From: Lysobacter_F sp035645555
Lineage (GTDB): Bacteria > Pseudomonadota > Gammaproteobacteria > Xanthomonadales > Xanthomonadaceae
NCBI GenBank assembly: GCA_035645555.1
Contig: DASQMI010000050.1
Span: 1-49,978, forward strand
Length of the DNA stretch: 49,978 nt
Direction of reading: 5' to 3'
This document shows, in pieces, positions 38,226 to 46,144 of this stretch (positions within the stretch are counted from its first letter, which is position 1; each line of letters starts with the position of its first letter). Position numbers and translations under genes: made by a program. The notes beneath the pieces are model-generated. The model saw only the letters and a list, made by a program, of their open reading frames with translations, had not been told where the DNA came from and did not search any database.

Positions 38226-40826
38226 TCACAGCGTGCGCGCGACCTCGATGCGCTCGTAGCACTCGATCTTGTCGCCGACCTTGACGTCGTTGTACGCCTT
38301 GACGCCGATACCGCACTCGGTGCCCACGCGCACTTCGTCGACGTTCTCCTTGAAGCGGCGCAGCGACTCGAGTTCACCCTCGAAGATCACCGTGTTCTCG
38401 CGCAGCACGCGGATCGGCTTGCCGCGGCGGATGACGCCCTCGACCACGATCGAGCCCGCGATCGCACCGAACTTCGAGCTGCGGAACACGTCGCGCACCT
38501 CGGCGGTGCCGATGATCTCCTCGCGGATCTCGGTGCCGAGCACGCCGGACGCGATCTGCTTCACCTGGTCGATCACGTCATAGATGATCGAGAAGTAGCG
38601 CAGGTCGACGCCGTGGTTCTCGATCACCTTGCGCGCGGAGGCGTCGGCGCGGACGTTGAAGCCGATGACGGTCGCCTTCGACGTGGCCGCCAGCATCGCG
38701 TCGGATTCGGTGATGCCGCCGACGCCGGAGCCGATCACGTTGATGCGGATCTGCTCGTTGGACAGGCCGGTCAGTGCCTCGCGCAGGGCCTGCATCGAGC
38801 CGTGCACGTCGGCCTTGACCAGCAGATTGAGTGTCAGCTGGCCCTCGCCCTGACCCATCTGCGCCAGCACGTCTTCCATGCGGTTGCCGGCCTGGGCCAC
38901 CAGGCGCGACTCGCGGCGCTTGGCGTCGCGCTGCTGGGCGACGTCCTTGGCCAGCCGCTCGTCCTCGACCACCACGAAGTCGTCGCCGGCCTCGGGCACG
39001 CCGGAGAGACCCAGCACCTGCACCGGGATCGACGGGCCGGCGTCCTGCACCTGCTGGCCGCTCTCGTTGAACAACGCGCGCACGCGACCGTACTGCACGC
39101 CGCAGACCATGTAGTCGCCACGGCTGAGCACGCCCTGCTGGACCAGCACGGTGGCGACCGGACCGCGGCCCTTGTCGAGCGCGGACTCGAGCACGGTGCC
39201 GGTGGCGCGGCCGTCGGCGACCGCGCGCAGGTCGAGCACTTCGGCCTGCAGCAAGATCTTGTCGAGCAGGTCGTCGATGCCCTGGCCGGTCTTGGCCGAC
39301 ACTTCGGCCACCTGCACGTCGCCGCCGAAATCCTCGGCGACCACGTCGTACGTCAGCAGTTCGTTCTTCACCCGCAGCGGGTCGGCGTCGGACTTGTCGA
39401 CCTTGTTCACCGCGACGACGATCGGCACGCCGGCCGCCTTCGCATGCTGGATCGCTTCGGCCGTCTGCGGCTTGACGCCGTCGTCGGCGGCGACCACCAG
39501 CACGACGATGTCGGTGACCTTGGCGCCGCGCGCGCGCATCGCCGAGAACGCGGCGTGGCCCGGCGTGTCGAGGAAGCTGATTACGCCCTTCGGCGTGGTC
39601 ACGTGGTACGCGCCGATGTGCTGGGTGATGCCACCGGCCTCACCCGCGGCGACGCGGGTGCGGCGGATGTGGTCGAGCAGCGAGGTCTTGCCGTGGTCGA
39701 CGTGGCCCATGATGGTGACCACCGGCGGACGCGGCTTCTTCTCGCCCTGGGTCTCCTCCACGTGCGCGAGCAGCGCGGTCTCGGCATCGGCGTCGCTGGC
39801 GCGCACCGCCTTGTGGCCGAGCTCCTCGGTGACCAGCACCGCGGTGTCGTGGTCGATCACCTGGTTGATGGTCGCCATGACGCCCATCTTGAACAGTGCC
39901 TTGACCACGTCGCCGCCCTTCATCGCGAGCTTCTGCGCGAGGTCGGCGACGGTGATGGTGTCGCCGATGGCGACTTCGCGCACGACCGGCGCGGTCGGAC
40001 GCGAGAAGCCGTGCTGGCCTGCGCCGGCGCGGGTCGGCTCGGGACGCCGGTTCTTCGGCTTGGCGCGCATGCTGCTGGTGCGGCGCGCGCGCTCGGACGC
40101 GCTCAGGTGCAGCTGGCCGGCGAAACGGCTGACCGTCTCGTCGTCCTCGACCTCGGTCACCATCACGTGCGAGCCGCGATGCTTGTGGCCGGTGCTCGGG
40201 CCGCGGCGGTCGTCCGCCGGCGCCTTCGGCGGCGGGGCCTTGTGCACGGTCTTGCGCGCGGTCGCCGGGCGCTCGCGCGTCTCCTCGCCATCGCCGCGGG
40301 CGGCGCCGGCGCGCGCGGCGGCCTCGGCCTCCTCGGCGGCACGGCGCGCGGCTTCCTCGGCCTCGCGACGGGCGCGCTCGGCCTCCTCGGCGCGGCGACG
40401 GTCCTCTTCGGCCAGGCGCTGCTGCTCGGCGAGGTTGCGCTGCTTGGATTCCTCCAGCTTGCGCAGGATTTCCGCGCGCTCCTCGTCCACCGGATCGGCG
40501 TTCGGCACTTCCGCCGGCTTCACCAGCGTGACCTTCTTGCGCACCACCACGTCGACCGTCTGGCGGTTCTTGCCGCCGCCGACGGTAATCTCCTGCTTGC
40601 GGCTGCGGTTCAGCGTGATCTTGCGCGGCGCGGCCTCTTCGGCAGGCCGCTCGGCCTTGCCGTGGGTGCGGCGCAGAAAGCCCAGCAGCTTGACCTTCTC
40701 GGTACTGGTCACGACCTGGTCGGGGCCGCTGAACGTCATGCCGGCCTCGGCCAGCTGTTCGAGCAGCTTCTCGACCGGCGTGTTCACCAGTTCGGCCAGC
40801 TTGCGGATCGTGGTTTGCTGCGACAT
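38226..40826 (-). CDS. infB: Translation initiation factor IF-2
   Basis: 866 residues, ATG at 40826. IF-2 is the GTPase that places fMet-tRNA on the 30S subunit. An IF2-N domain (1-52) is followed by a long Glu/Arg/Ala coiled coil (about 115-175), a second N-terminal segment (about 285-340), then the G domain: G1 GHVDHGKT at 374-381, DTPGH, and NKVDK. Domains II, III and the fMet-binding C2 follow. A weak binding site GGAATCC precedes the start. It is 109 nt after nusA in the same operon. Confidence 0.98.
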   Translation of the reverse strand: MSQQTTIRKLAELVNTPVEKLLEQLAEAGMTFSGPDQVVTSTEKVKLLGFLRRTHGKAERPAEEAAPRKITLNRSRKQEITVGGGKNRQTVDVVVRKKVTLVKPAEVPNADPVDEERAEILRKLEESKQRNLAEQQRLAEEDRRRAEEAERARREAEEAARRAAEEAEAAARAGAARGDGEETRERPATARKTVHKAPPPKAPADDRRGPSTGHKHRGSHVMVTEVEDDETVSRFAGQLHLSASERARRTSSMRAKPKNRRPEPTRAGAGQHGFSRPTAPVVREVAIGDTITVADLAQKLAMKGGDVVKALFKMGVMATINQVIDHDTAVLVTEELGHKAVRASDADAETALLAHVEETQGEKKPRPPVVTIMGHVDHGKTSLLDHIRRTRVAAGEAGGITQHIGAYHVTTPKGVISFLDTPGHAAFSAMRARGAKVTDIVVLVVAADDGVKPQTAEAIQHAKAAGVPIVVAVNKVDKSDADPLRVKNELLTYDVVAEDFGGDVQVAEVSAKTGQGIDDLLDKILLQAEVLDLRAVADGRATGTVLESALDKGRGPVATVLVQQGVLSRGDYMVCGVQYGRVRALFNESGQQVQDAGPSIPVQVLGLSGVPEAGDDFVVVEDERLAKDVAQQRDAKRRESRLVAQAGNRMEDVLAQMGQGEGQLTLNLLVKADVHGSMQALREALTGLSNEQIRINVIGSGVGGITESDAMLAATSKATVIGFNVRADASARKVIENHGVDLRYFSIIYDVIDQVKQIASGVLGTEIREEIIGTAEVRDVFRSSKFGAIAGSIVVEGVIRRGKPIRVLRENTVIFEGELESLRRFKENVDEVRVGTECGIGVKAYNDVKVGDKIECYERIEVARTL

Positions 40827-40935
40827 TCGGATTCCATTTCAGCGGGCCGCCGCGGGGGCGGCGGCCGGAAGGAGGTGGATTCTAGCCTGCGGGTCGGAAA
40901 CGGGGCGCCGTGGCCGGCGCCCGCGCCGGGACCGT

Positions 40936-42423
40936 TCATTCGAACCAGTGCCGGCGTGCCTCCATGATCAGCGCCGCAGCGCGCGCCTCGTCGAGACCCT
41001 CGATGTCGGCGATCTCGTCGGTGGCCTGCTCGGCCAGCTCGTCGCGGGTGCGGATGCCGCGCTCGGCCAGCGCGTACGCGGTTGCCTCATCCATGCCGGG
41101 CAGTTCCAGCAGGTCCTCGGCCGGCTGGTTCTCCTCCAGCTTCTCCTCGGCGGCCAGCGCCTCGTTGAGCAGCGCATCGCGGGCGCGCGCACGCAGCTCT
41201 TCGACGATGTCCTCGTCGAAGCCTTCCACCGCGAGCAGCTCGCCGACCGGCACGTACGCGATCTCCTCGACCGTGGAGAAGCCTTCCGACACCAGGATGC
41301 CGGCGATCTCCTCGTCCACCTCGAGCTTGTCCATGAACAGCTGGCGCGCGGCGGCCTGCTCGGCCTCGCTCTTGGCCTGCACCTGGTCGGCGGTCATCAC
41401 GTTGAGCTGCCAGCCGGTCAGGCGGCTGGCGAGGCGCACGTTCTGGCCGCCCTTGCCGATCGCCTGCGCCAGGCGCTCCTCGGCGACAGCAAGGTCCATC
41501 GAGTGCTTGTCCTCGTCGACGACGATCGACTGCACCTCGGCCGGCGCCATCGCGTTGATCACGAACTGCGCCGGATTGTCCGACCACAGCACGATGTCGA
41601 CGCGCTCGCCGTTGAGCTCGTTGCTGACCGCCTGCACGCGCGAGCCGCGCATGCCGATGCACGCGCCGATCGGATCGGTGCGGTTATCGTGGGCGATCAC
41701 CGCGATCTTGGCGCGGTCGCCGGGGTCGCGCGCGCAGGCGCGGATCGACACCAGGCCCTGGCCGACTTCCGGCACCTCGAGCTTGAACAGCTCCATCATG
41801 AATTCGGGCGCCGCGCGGCTGATGAACAGCTGCGGCCCGCGCGGTTCGCTGCGCACGTCGTACAGGTAGCCGCGCACGCGATCGCCGGTGCGCAGGATGT
41901 CGCGCGGAATGCCCTTGTCCTTCGGGATGATCGCTTCGGCATTGCCGCCGAGGTCGACATAGATGTTGCCGCGCTCCACGCGCTTGACCACGCCGGTGAC
42001 CAGCTCGCCGACGCGATCCTTCCAGGCGTCGACCACCTGCTGGCGCTCGGCCTCGCGCACGCGCTGCACGATCACCTGCTTGGCGGCCTGCGCGGCAATG
42101 CGGCCGAACTCCGGGTTTTCGATCTGCTCCTCGATGTAGTCGCCGATCTCGACGCCTTCGGCTTCGTCGACGGCATCCATCATGCGGATCTGGCGATCCG
42201 GCGACTCCATCACCGCATCGTCGGGCACCACTTCCCAGCGCCGGAACGTCTGGTAGCTGCCGTCCTTGCGGTCGATCTGCACGCGCACGGCAACGTCCTG
42301 GTCGGGATAGCGCTTCTTCGCCGCCGAGGCGAGCGCCGCCTCCATCGCCTCGAAGATCACCTCACGCGGCACGCCCTTCTCGTTGGCCACCGCATCGACC
42401 ACCAGCAACAGTTCCTTGCTCAT
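40936..42423 (-). CDS. nusA: Transcription termination/antitermination factor NusA
   Basis: 495 residues, ATG at 42423. Order of domains: RNA-polymerase-binding N-domain (1-130), S1 (about 135-200, VKRVERGNIYVDLGGNAEAI), KH1 and KH2 (about 205-345; GACIGMRGSRVQAVSNELNG and AIGKGGQNVRLAS), then two acidic C-terminal repeats (about 365-495, LLELPGMDEATAYALAERGI). NusA controls pausing, termination and rRNA antitermination. It follows rimP by 138 nt; a 6-bp hairpin CCCCTC/GAGGGG lies at 42491-42508 in that gap. Confidence 0.98.
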   Translation of the reverse strand: MSKELLLVVDAVANEKGVPREVIFEAMEAALASAAKKRYPDQDVAVRVQIDRKDGSYQTFRRWEVVPDDAVMESPDRQIRMMDAVDEAEGVEIGDYIEEQIENPEFGRIAAQAAKQVIVQRVREAERQQVVDAWKDRVGELVTGVVKRVERGNIYVDLGGNAEAIIPKDKGIPRDILRTGDRVRGYLYDVRSEPRGPQLFISRAAPEFMMELFKLEVPEVGQGLVSIRACARDPGDRAKIAVIAHDNRTDPIGACIGMRGSRVQAVSNELNGERVDIVLWSDNPAQFVINAMAPAEVQSIVVDEDKHSMDLAVAEERLAQAIGKGGQNVRLASRLTGWQLNVMTADQVQAKSEAEQAAARQLFMDKLEVDEEIAGILVSEGFSTVEEIAYVPVGELLAVEGFDEDIVEELRARARDALLNEALAAEEKLEENQPAEDLLELPGMDEATAYALAERGIRTRDELAEQATDEIADIEGLDEARAAALIMEARRHWFE

Positions 42424-42561
42424 TCGGATACCCTGCAGAAACTTCTATTGATTCGTTTCGGATGCCTCGGGTCGCCCCCCGCATCCCCCGCCCCTCGATC
42501 GAGAGGGGTTCAGAACGGCTTGTTCACCCGGCTCGACGTGACCGGCGCTGCGCAGCTGCGG

Positions 42562-43137
42562 CTAGATGCCATCGCCCGTCTCCCGCTTGCCCGTTTTCGC
42601 GCCGCCGGCGGGCTTCTTCGCACCCTTGCCGGCGCCGTAACCGAGCGCATCCCAGTCGGGCACAAGCCGCGCCTTGTCGATGTTGTCGGCGGCCACCGGG
42701 AATTCGCGCCCGTCGAGCTCAAACACCACGGTGTCGCCCTGCACGCGCAGGATCCGGCCTTGCAGGCGACGCCGGCCGTCCTGCGGCAGCTTCAGGTTGA
42801 CCTTCGCCGACTCGCCGACGAAGCGCTCGAACTGGGCCAGCGTGAACAGCGGCCGGTCGATGCCCGGGGAGGACACTTCCAGCGTGTAGTTGCCGCTGAT
42901 CGGATCGGCTACGTCCAGTTGCGCCGACACCTCGCGGCTGACGCGCTCGCAGTCGTCGATCGTCACCTGCGGCGACGCGTCGGCATCCCCGTCGGTCTGC
43001 GCGGCCGGCACGTCGATGTACAGCCGCAGCACGCCGCCGCCGGGCGCGGTCAGGTATTCCACGCCCAGCAGTTCCAGTCCCAGCGCCGACACGGTCGGCG
43101 CCAACAGGCTGGCGATTTCGCTGGCTTTGTCCGCCAC
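42562..43137 (-). CDS. rimP: Ribosome maturation factor RimP
   Basis: 191 residues from a GTG at 43137, with GGAG 5 nt upstream; the longer open frame to 43374 crosses a terminator and is not protein-like. RimP aids early 30S assembly. The N-domain reads LLAPTVSALGLELLGVEYL and LRLYIDVP, then DDCERVSREVSAQLDV and the signature YTLEVSSPGIDRPL. The C-terminal SH3-like domain is followed by a Lys/Gly-rich tail (about 165-191) longer than in E. coli. Confidence 0.96.
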   Translation of the reverse strand: MADKASEIASLLAPTVSALGLELLGVEYLTAPGGGVLRLYIDVPAAQTDGDADASPQVTIDDCERVSREVSAQLDVADPISGNYTLEVSSPGIDRPLFTLAQFERFVGESAKVNLKLPQDGRRRLQGRILRVQGDTVVFELDGREFPVAADNIDKARLVPDWDALGYGAGKGAKKPAGGAKTGKRETGDGI

Positions 43138-43180
43138 AGCCACTCCACGGATCGGGGCGCGAAACGCGCACGGTAAAAAA

Positions 43181-43208
43181 CGAAAAAGGGCCCGTTCGGG
43201 CCCCTTGT
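43181..43208 (-). terminator. Hairpin terminator/attenuator in front of rimP
   Basis: On the minus strand AAGGGGCCCG pairs with CGGGCCCTTT (one G-U) around AA, followed by TTTTTCGTTTTTT. It ends about 40 nt before the rimP start. It may end the upstream DUF2268 transcript or attenuate the rimP-nusA-infB operon. Confidence 0.85.
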
Positions 43209-43372
43209 CCATACTACTGGATGTCGGTGCATGCGCGCCCAACCACCGGCCCGCATGCAAGCCCGAGCTTGGCACAAAGACCGCAAAGGTCCCCGGCCGA
43301 AGCTGGTGGCGGAAGCCCGCGGCCGGCCGCGGTCGGCGCCGGCTGTCGCGTCTTCCGCCGCAACAGCCGCGC

Positions 43373-43402
43373 ATGATAGCGGCGAGCGCCCAAGGGGCGC
43401 AA
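43373..43402 (-). promoter_or_regulatory. Candidate rimP operon promoter
   Basis: TATCAT (43373-43378) with TTGCGC 18 bp upstream (43397-43402), between the DUF2268 stop and rimP. It would give a leader of about 230 nt including an 8-bp stem TGCATGCG/CGCATGCA (43228-43259) and the hairpin terminator. Confidence 0.35.
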
Positions 43403-43416
43403 GGCGCTCTCCCGGC

Positions 43417-44307
43417 TCAGTCGCCCGGGCGCCAGCCGCTCGCCTGCAGGATGCCGTCCGGGTCCCGAAGCGCCAACAGGGTCTCTAGCGCCGCACGCTT
43501 GTCCGCGGCCTGATGGTAGTAACGGCGCGCGATCCGCCAGCCGACCCAGTAGCCGAGGTCGCCGGGCGCCTCACGGGTGCCGCGCCCGTTGTACAGCCAA
43601 GCCTGCAGGTCGCGCCGGTGGCGGTCGCGCAGGAACGCCTCGCCCAGCTCGCGTTCGCGACCGCGCGTCCATTCCGGCAGGTGATGGTTCGAGATGCGCC
43701 CGCTGATGAGCTCTGCGACAAGCTCGGCGACGCCCTCGCGCAGCGAGGCCTCCAGCACGGTCGGCGACGGCGAGTCGGCCCCCTGTTGGGTATGCCCGTA
43801 CTCGTGGGCGATCAGGTGGACCAGACGGTCCTCCGGCGTTTCGTCCGCCTCGGCCGTGGTGCACGCCACTTCGAGCCCGATGATGACGCCGACATCGCCG
43901 ACCGTCCCGCCGCTGGTGCCACGCCCGACCACTACCGTGATCGGCGGCTGCCACCCGCCCGGGCGCAATGTGGCCAGCTCTTCCAATGCCCGAGCCAGCC
44001 GCTGCCGCACGCCCGGCAACGCCGCCATGCAGTGGCGCGCGCCGGCATACACCTCCGGCCGCTTGGCGATCGCAGCCGCCAGCCGTTCGGCGGACACGAT
44101 GCGGTTCGGGATGAACGCACGCAGGCCGGGCGTGCCGGGATCCAGATAGTCGCGCTGCAGCGTCGCCTCGCCGGGCGCACCGCCCGCTGCGTCGTAGACG
44201 GCGTAGAAGCGCTCGACGTCCGCCGTGACGATGTCGGGCGCGTGCGCCGCCGCGCAACCGGCATGCATCAGGCAGAGGACGACGAAGATCAGGCGGGACA
44301 GGTACAC
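43417..44307 (-). CDS. DUF2268-type putative zinc protease, lipoprotein
   Basis: 296 residues from a GTG at 44307 with AGAGG 6 nt upstream. The N-terminus LIFVVLCLMHAGCAAAH is a signal peptide with lipobox, lipid Cys about residue 18. The zinc motif HEYGH is in LVHLIAHEYGHTQQGA, with a downstream Glu in LREGVAELVAELISG as expected for a gluzincin. The C-terminus DLGYWVGWRIARRYY also fits DUF2268. It is probably a periplasmic metalloprotease of unknown target. It sits between tRNA-fMet and rimP, genes that are usually adjacent in this group. Confidence 0.87.
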   Translation of the reverse strand: MYLSRLIFVVLCLMHAGCAAAHAPDIVTADVERFYAVYDAAGGAPGEATLQRDYLDPGTPGLRAFIPNRIVSAERLAAAIAKRPEVYAGARHCMAALPGVRQRLARALEELATLRPGGWQPPITVVVGRGTSGGTVGDVGVIIGLEVACTTAEADETPEDRLVHLIAHEYGHTQQGADSPSPTVLEASLREGVAELVAELISGRISNHHLPEWTRGRERELGEAFLRDRHRRDLQAWLYNGRGTREAPGDLGYWVGWRIARRYYHQAADKRAALETLLALRDPDGILQASGWRPGD

Positions 44308-44414
44308 AAGCAGCCTCTGGCGACGGCGAGGCGCATCCTGGACCGGCCTGGCGGGGGCGTCAACGCGACATTCCCGGACGCACGCGGCGGCTCGTTGCAG
44401 CGGCCACGGCGGCG

Positions 44415-44454
44415 CCAGAAAGACGAACGGCGCGACCGTTGCCGATCGCGCCGT
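44415..44454 (-). terminator. Rho-independent terminator after tRNA-fMet
   Basis: Minus-strand ACGGCGCGA and TCGCGCCGT form a 9-bp stem around a 10-nt loop, followed by TCGTCTTTCT. It starts 7 nt after the tRNA. Confidence 0.65.
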
Positions 44455-44461
44455 CGTGATG

Positions 44462-44538
44462 TGGTAGCGGGGGCAGGATTTGAACCTGCGACCTTCGGGT
44501 TATGAGCCCGACGAGCTGCCAGACTGCTCCACCCCGCA
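44462..44538 (-). tRNA. Initiator tRNA-fMet(CAT)
   Basis: 77 nt with encoded CCA. The anticodon loop is CTCATAA and the anticodon stem carries the three G-C pairs (GGG/CCC) that mark initiator tRNAs. The acceptor stem is TGCGGGG/CCCCGCT, so position 1:72 is a T:T mismatch; initiators need an unpaired 1:72, which in E. coli is C:A. D arm GAGC/GCTC, T loop TTCAAAT. Confidence 0.97.
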
Positions 44539-44549
44539 GCAGGAGCGGA

Positions 44550-44578
44550 ATTATGACAACGCCGACGCGGCAATGCAA
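44550..44578 (-). promoter_or_regulatory. Promoter of tRNA-fMet
   Basis: TTGCAT (44573-44578) and CATAAT (44550-44555) with a 17-bp spacer on the minus strand; CATAAT differs from consensus at one position. The -10 ends 11 bp before the mature tRNA. Confidence 0.7.
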
Positions 44579-44624
44579 CAGCATGTGCGACGAACGCGTC
44601 GCGCGTGCATGCGCGCTTCAGCAA

Positions 44625-44651
44625 CGCAAAAGCCCGGCGTTGCCGGGCTTT
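44625..44651 (-). terminator. Rho-independent terminator after nuoN
   Basis: On the minus strand AAAGCCCGGC and GCCGGGCTTT form a perfect 10-bp stem around AAC, then TTTTGCG. It lies about 25 nt after the nuoN stop and ends the nuo operon. Confidence 0.88.
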
Positions 44652-44676
44652 CGCACGTTCCGCGATGCGGGGCCGA

Positions 44677-46116
44677 TCAGCCGAACGCCCGCTGGCACCA
44701 CGCCCAGATCGGATTCCACGCCAGGCCGAGCGCCAGCAGCGCCAGTGCGTTGACGCCGAACACGACGCGCAGCGGCCGGTGCGCACTCGGCGCCTGCACC
44801 GGCCCTTCCGGCTCGTCGAAGTACATCGCTTTGACGATGCGCAGGTAGTAGTACGCGCCGACCACCGCGAACACCACGCCGACCAGCGCCAGCCACAGCA
44901 TGCCTCCTTCGACCGCTGCGCGGATCACCGCGAGCTTGGCCCAGAAACCAAGGAACGGCGGCAGGCCCGCCAGCGACGCCATCACGCACAGCACCAGCGC
45001 GGCCAGCCACGGGCTGCGCGCGTTGAGGCCCTTGTAATCGGCGACTTCGTCGGCCTCGAAGCCGCGGTTGGCGAGCACGACGATCACGCCGAACGCCGCC
45101 ACCGACATCAGCGCGTAGCTGATCGCGTAGAACAGCGCGGCTGCGAAACCCTGCGCGCCGCCGCCGGCAAGGCCGAGAAACAGGAAGCCTACGTGCGAGA
45201 CGGTCGAGTACGCGAGCAGCCGCTTGAAGTTGCTCTGCACCAGCGCGCTGAGGTTACCGATCGCCAGCGACGCCACCGCGAGCCCGGCCAGCAGCAGGCG
45301 CCAGCGGTCGTCGAGCGGACCGGCGGCGACCTCGAGCACGCGGTAGGCCATCGCGAACGTCGCCAGCTTCGGCGCAGAGCCGATGAACAGCGTCACCGGG
45401 GTCGGCGCGCCGTGGTAAACATCCGGCAGCCACATGTGGAACGGCGCAGCGCCGAACTTGAACGCGATGCCGGCCACCGCGAACACCACGCCGGTCACCA
45501 GCATCGACGTCGGCTGCGCGGCAGCGATGTCGGCGACGGTGGCGAGATCCAGCGAGCCGGTCGCGCCGTAGATCAGCGACAGACCGTACAGCAGCAGGCC
45601 CGATGCCAGCGAGCCGAGCACGAAGTACTTGATCGCCGCTTCCGACGCCAGCGGACTGTCGCGGTCGATCGCGACCAGCGCATACGAACACAGCGCCAGC
45701 ATCTCCAGCCCGAGGTACACCATCACCAGACTGTTGGCCGACGCCAGCAGGAACATGCCGGCCACCGCGAACAGCACCAGCACGGCGACCTCGCCCTTGT
45801 ACAGCCCGCGCTCGCGCAGGAACGGCCACAGGTAGGCCATCGACAACATGGCGGTCACGCCGAGCGCGACCTTGACAACATCGGCGGCGGTGTCGCGGAC
45901 GAACATGCCGCTGAGCACCACGCCGTCGCCGCCGACGCCGAACGCGGTCAGCAGCGTCGCTACCAGCAGCACGGCGACCGCCAGCACGTGGGTCACCGCG
46001 CGCCGGCGCTCGCTCACGAACAGGTCCAGCATCAGCAGCGCGAACGCGCCGCCCACGAGCACCAGCTCGGGCAACAGCGGCAGCAGCTCGGCGGCGGTGC
46101 GTGTGGTCGAGATCAT
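44677..46116 (-). CDS. nuoN: NADH-quinone oxidoreductase subunit N
   Basis: 479 residues from the ATG at 46116; a TTG six nt upstream is in frame. AAGGGT precedes it. An antiporter-like membrane subunit of complex I with about 14 helices. Family blocks include SLVMVYLGLEMLALCSYALVA (trimmed here), the Lys in AFKFGAAPFHMWLPDVYHGA, and NFKRLLAYSTVSHVGF. It is the last gene of the nuo operon, 28 nt after nuoM, followed by a terminator. Confidence 0.97.
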   Translation of the reverse strand: MISTTRTAAELLPLLPELVLVGGAFALLMLDLFVSERRRAVTHVLAVAVLLVATLLTAFGVGGDGVVLSGMFVRDTAADVVKVALGVTAMLSMAYLWPFLRERGLYKGEVAVLVLFAVAGMFLLASANSLVMVYLGLEMLALCSYALVAIDRDSPLASEAAIKYFVLGSLASGLLLYGLSLIYGATGSLDLATVADIAAAQPTSMLVTGVVFAVAGIAFKFGAAPFHMWLPDVYHGAPTPVTLFIGSAPKLATFAMAYRVLEVAAGPLDDRWRLLLAGLAVASLAIGNLSALVQSNFKRLLAYSTVSHVGFLFLGLAGGGAQGFAAALFYAISYALMSVAAFGVIVVLANRGFEADEVADYKGLNARSPWLAALVLCVMASLAGLPPFLGFWAKLAVIRAAVEGGMLWLALVGVVFAVVGAYYYLRIVKAMYFDEPEGPVQAPSAHRPLRVVFGVNALALLALGLAWNPIWAWCQRAFG

Positions 46117-46144
46117 GGTCAACCCTTGCGAATTCGGTAGGCGC

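Noticed and set aside
38187..40967. 926-codon plus-strand open frame opposite infB
   Set aside because: Mirror of infB codon bias; His/Val/Leu/Asp repeats with no family features.
39151..43176. 1341-codon plus-strand open frame across infB, nusA and rimP
   Set aside because: It is antisense to three certain genes, crosses their gaps and is rich in Ser/Arg/Ala, a shadow caused by high GC and codon bias.
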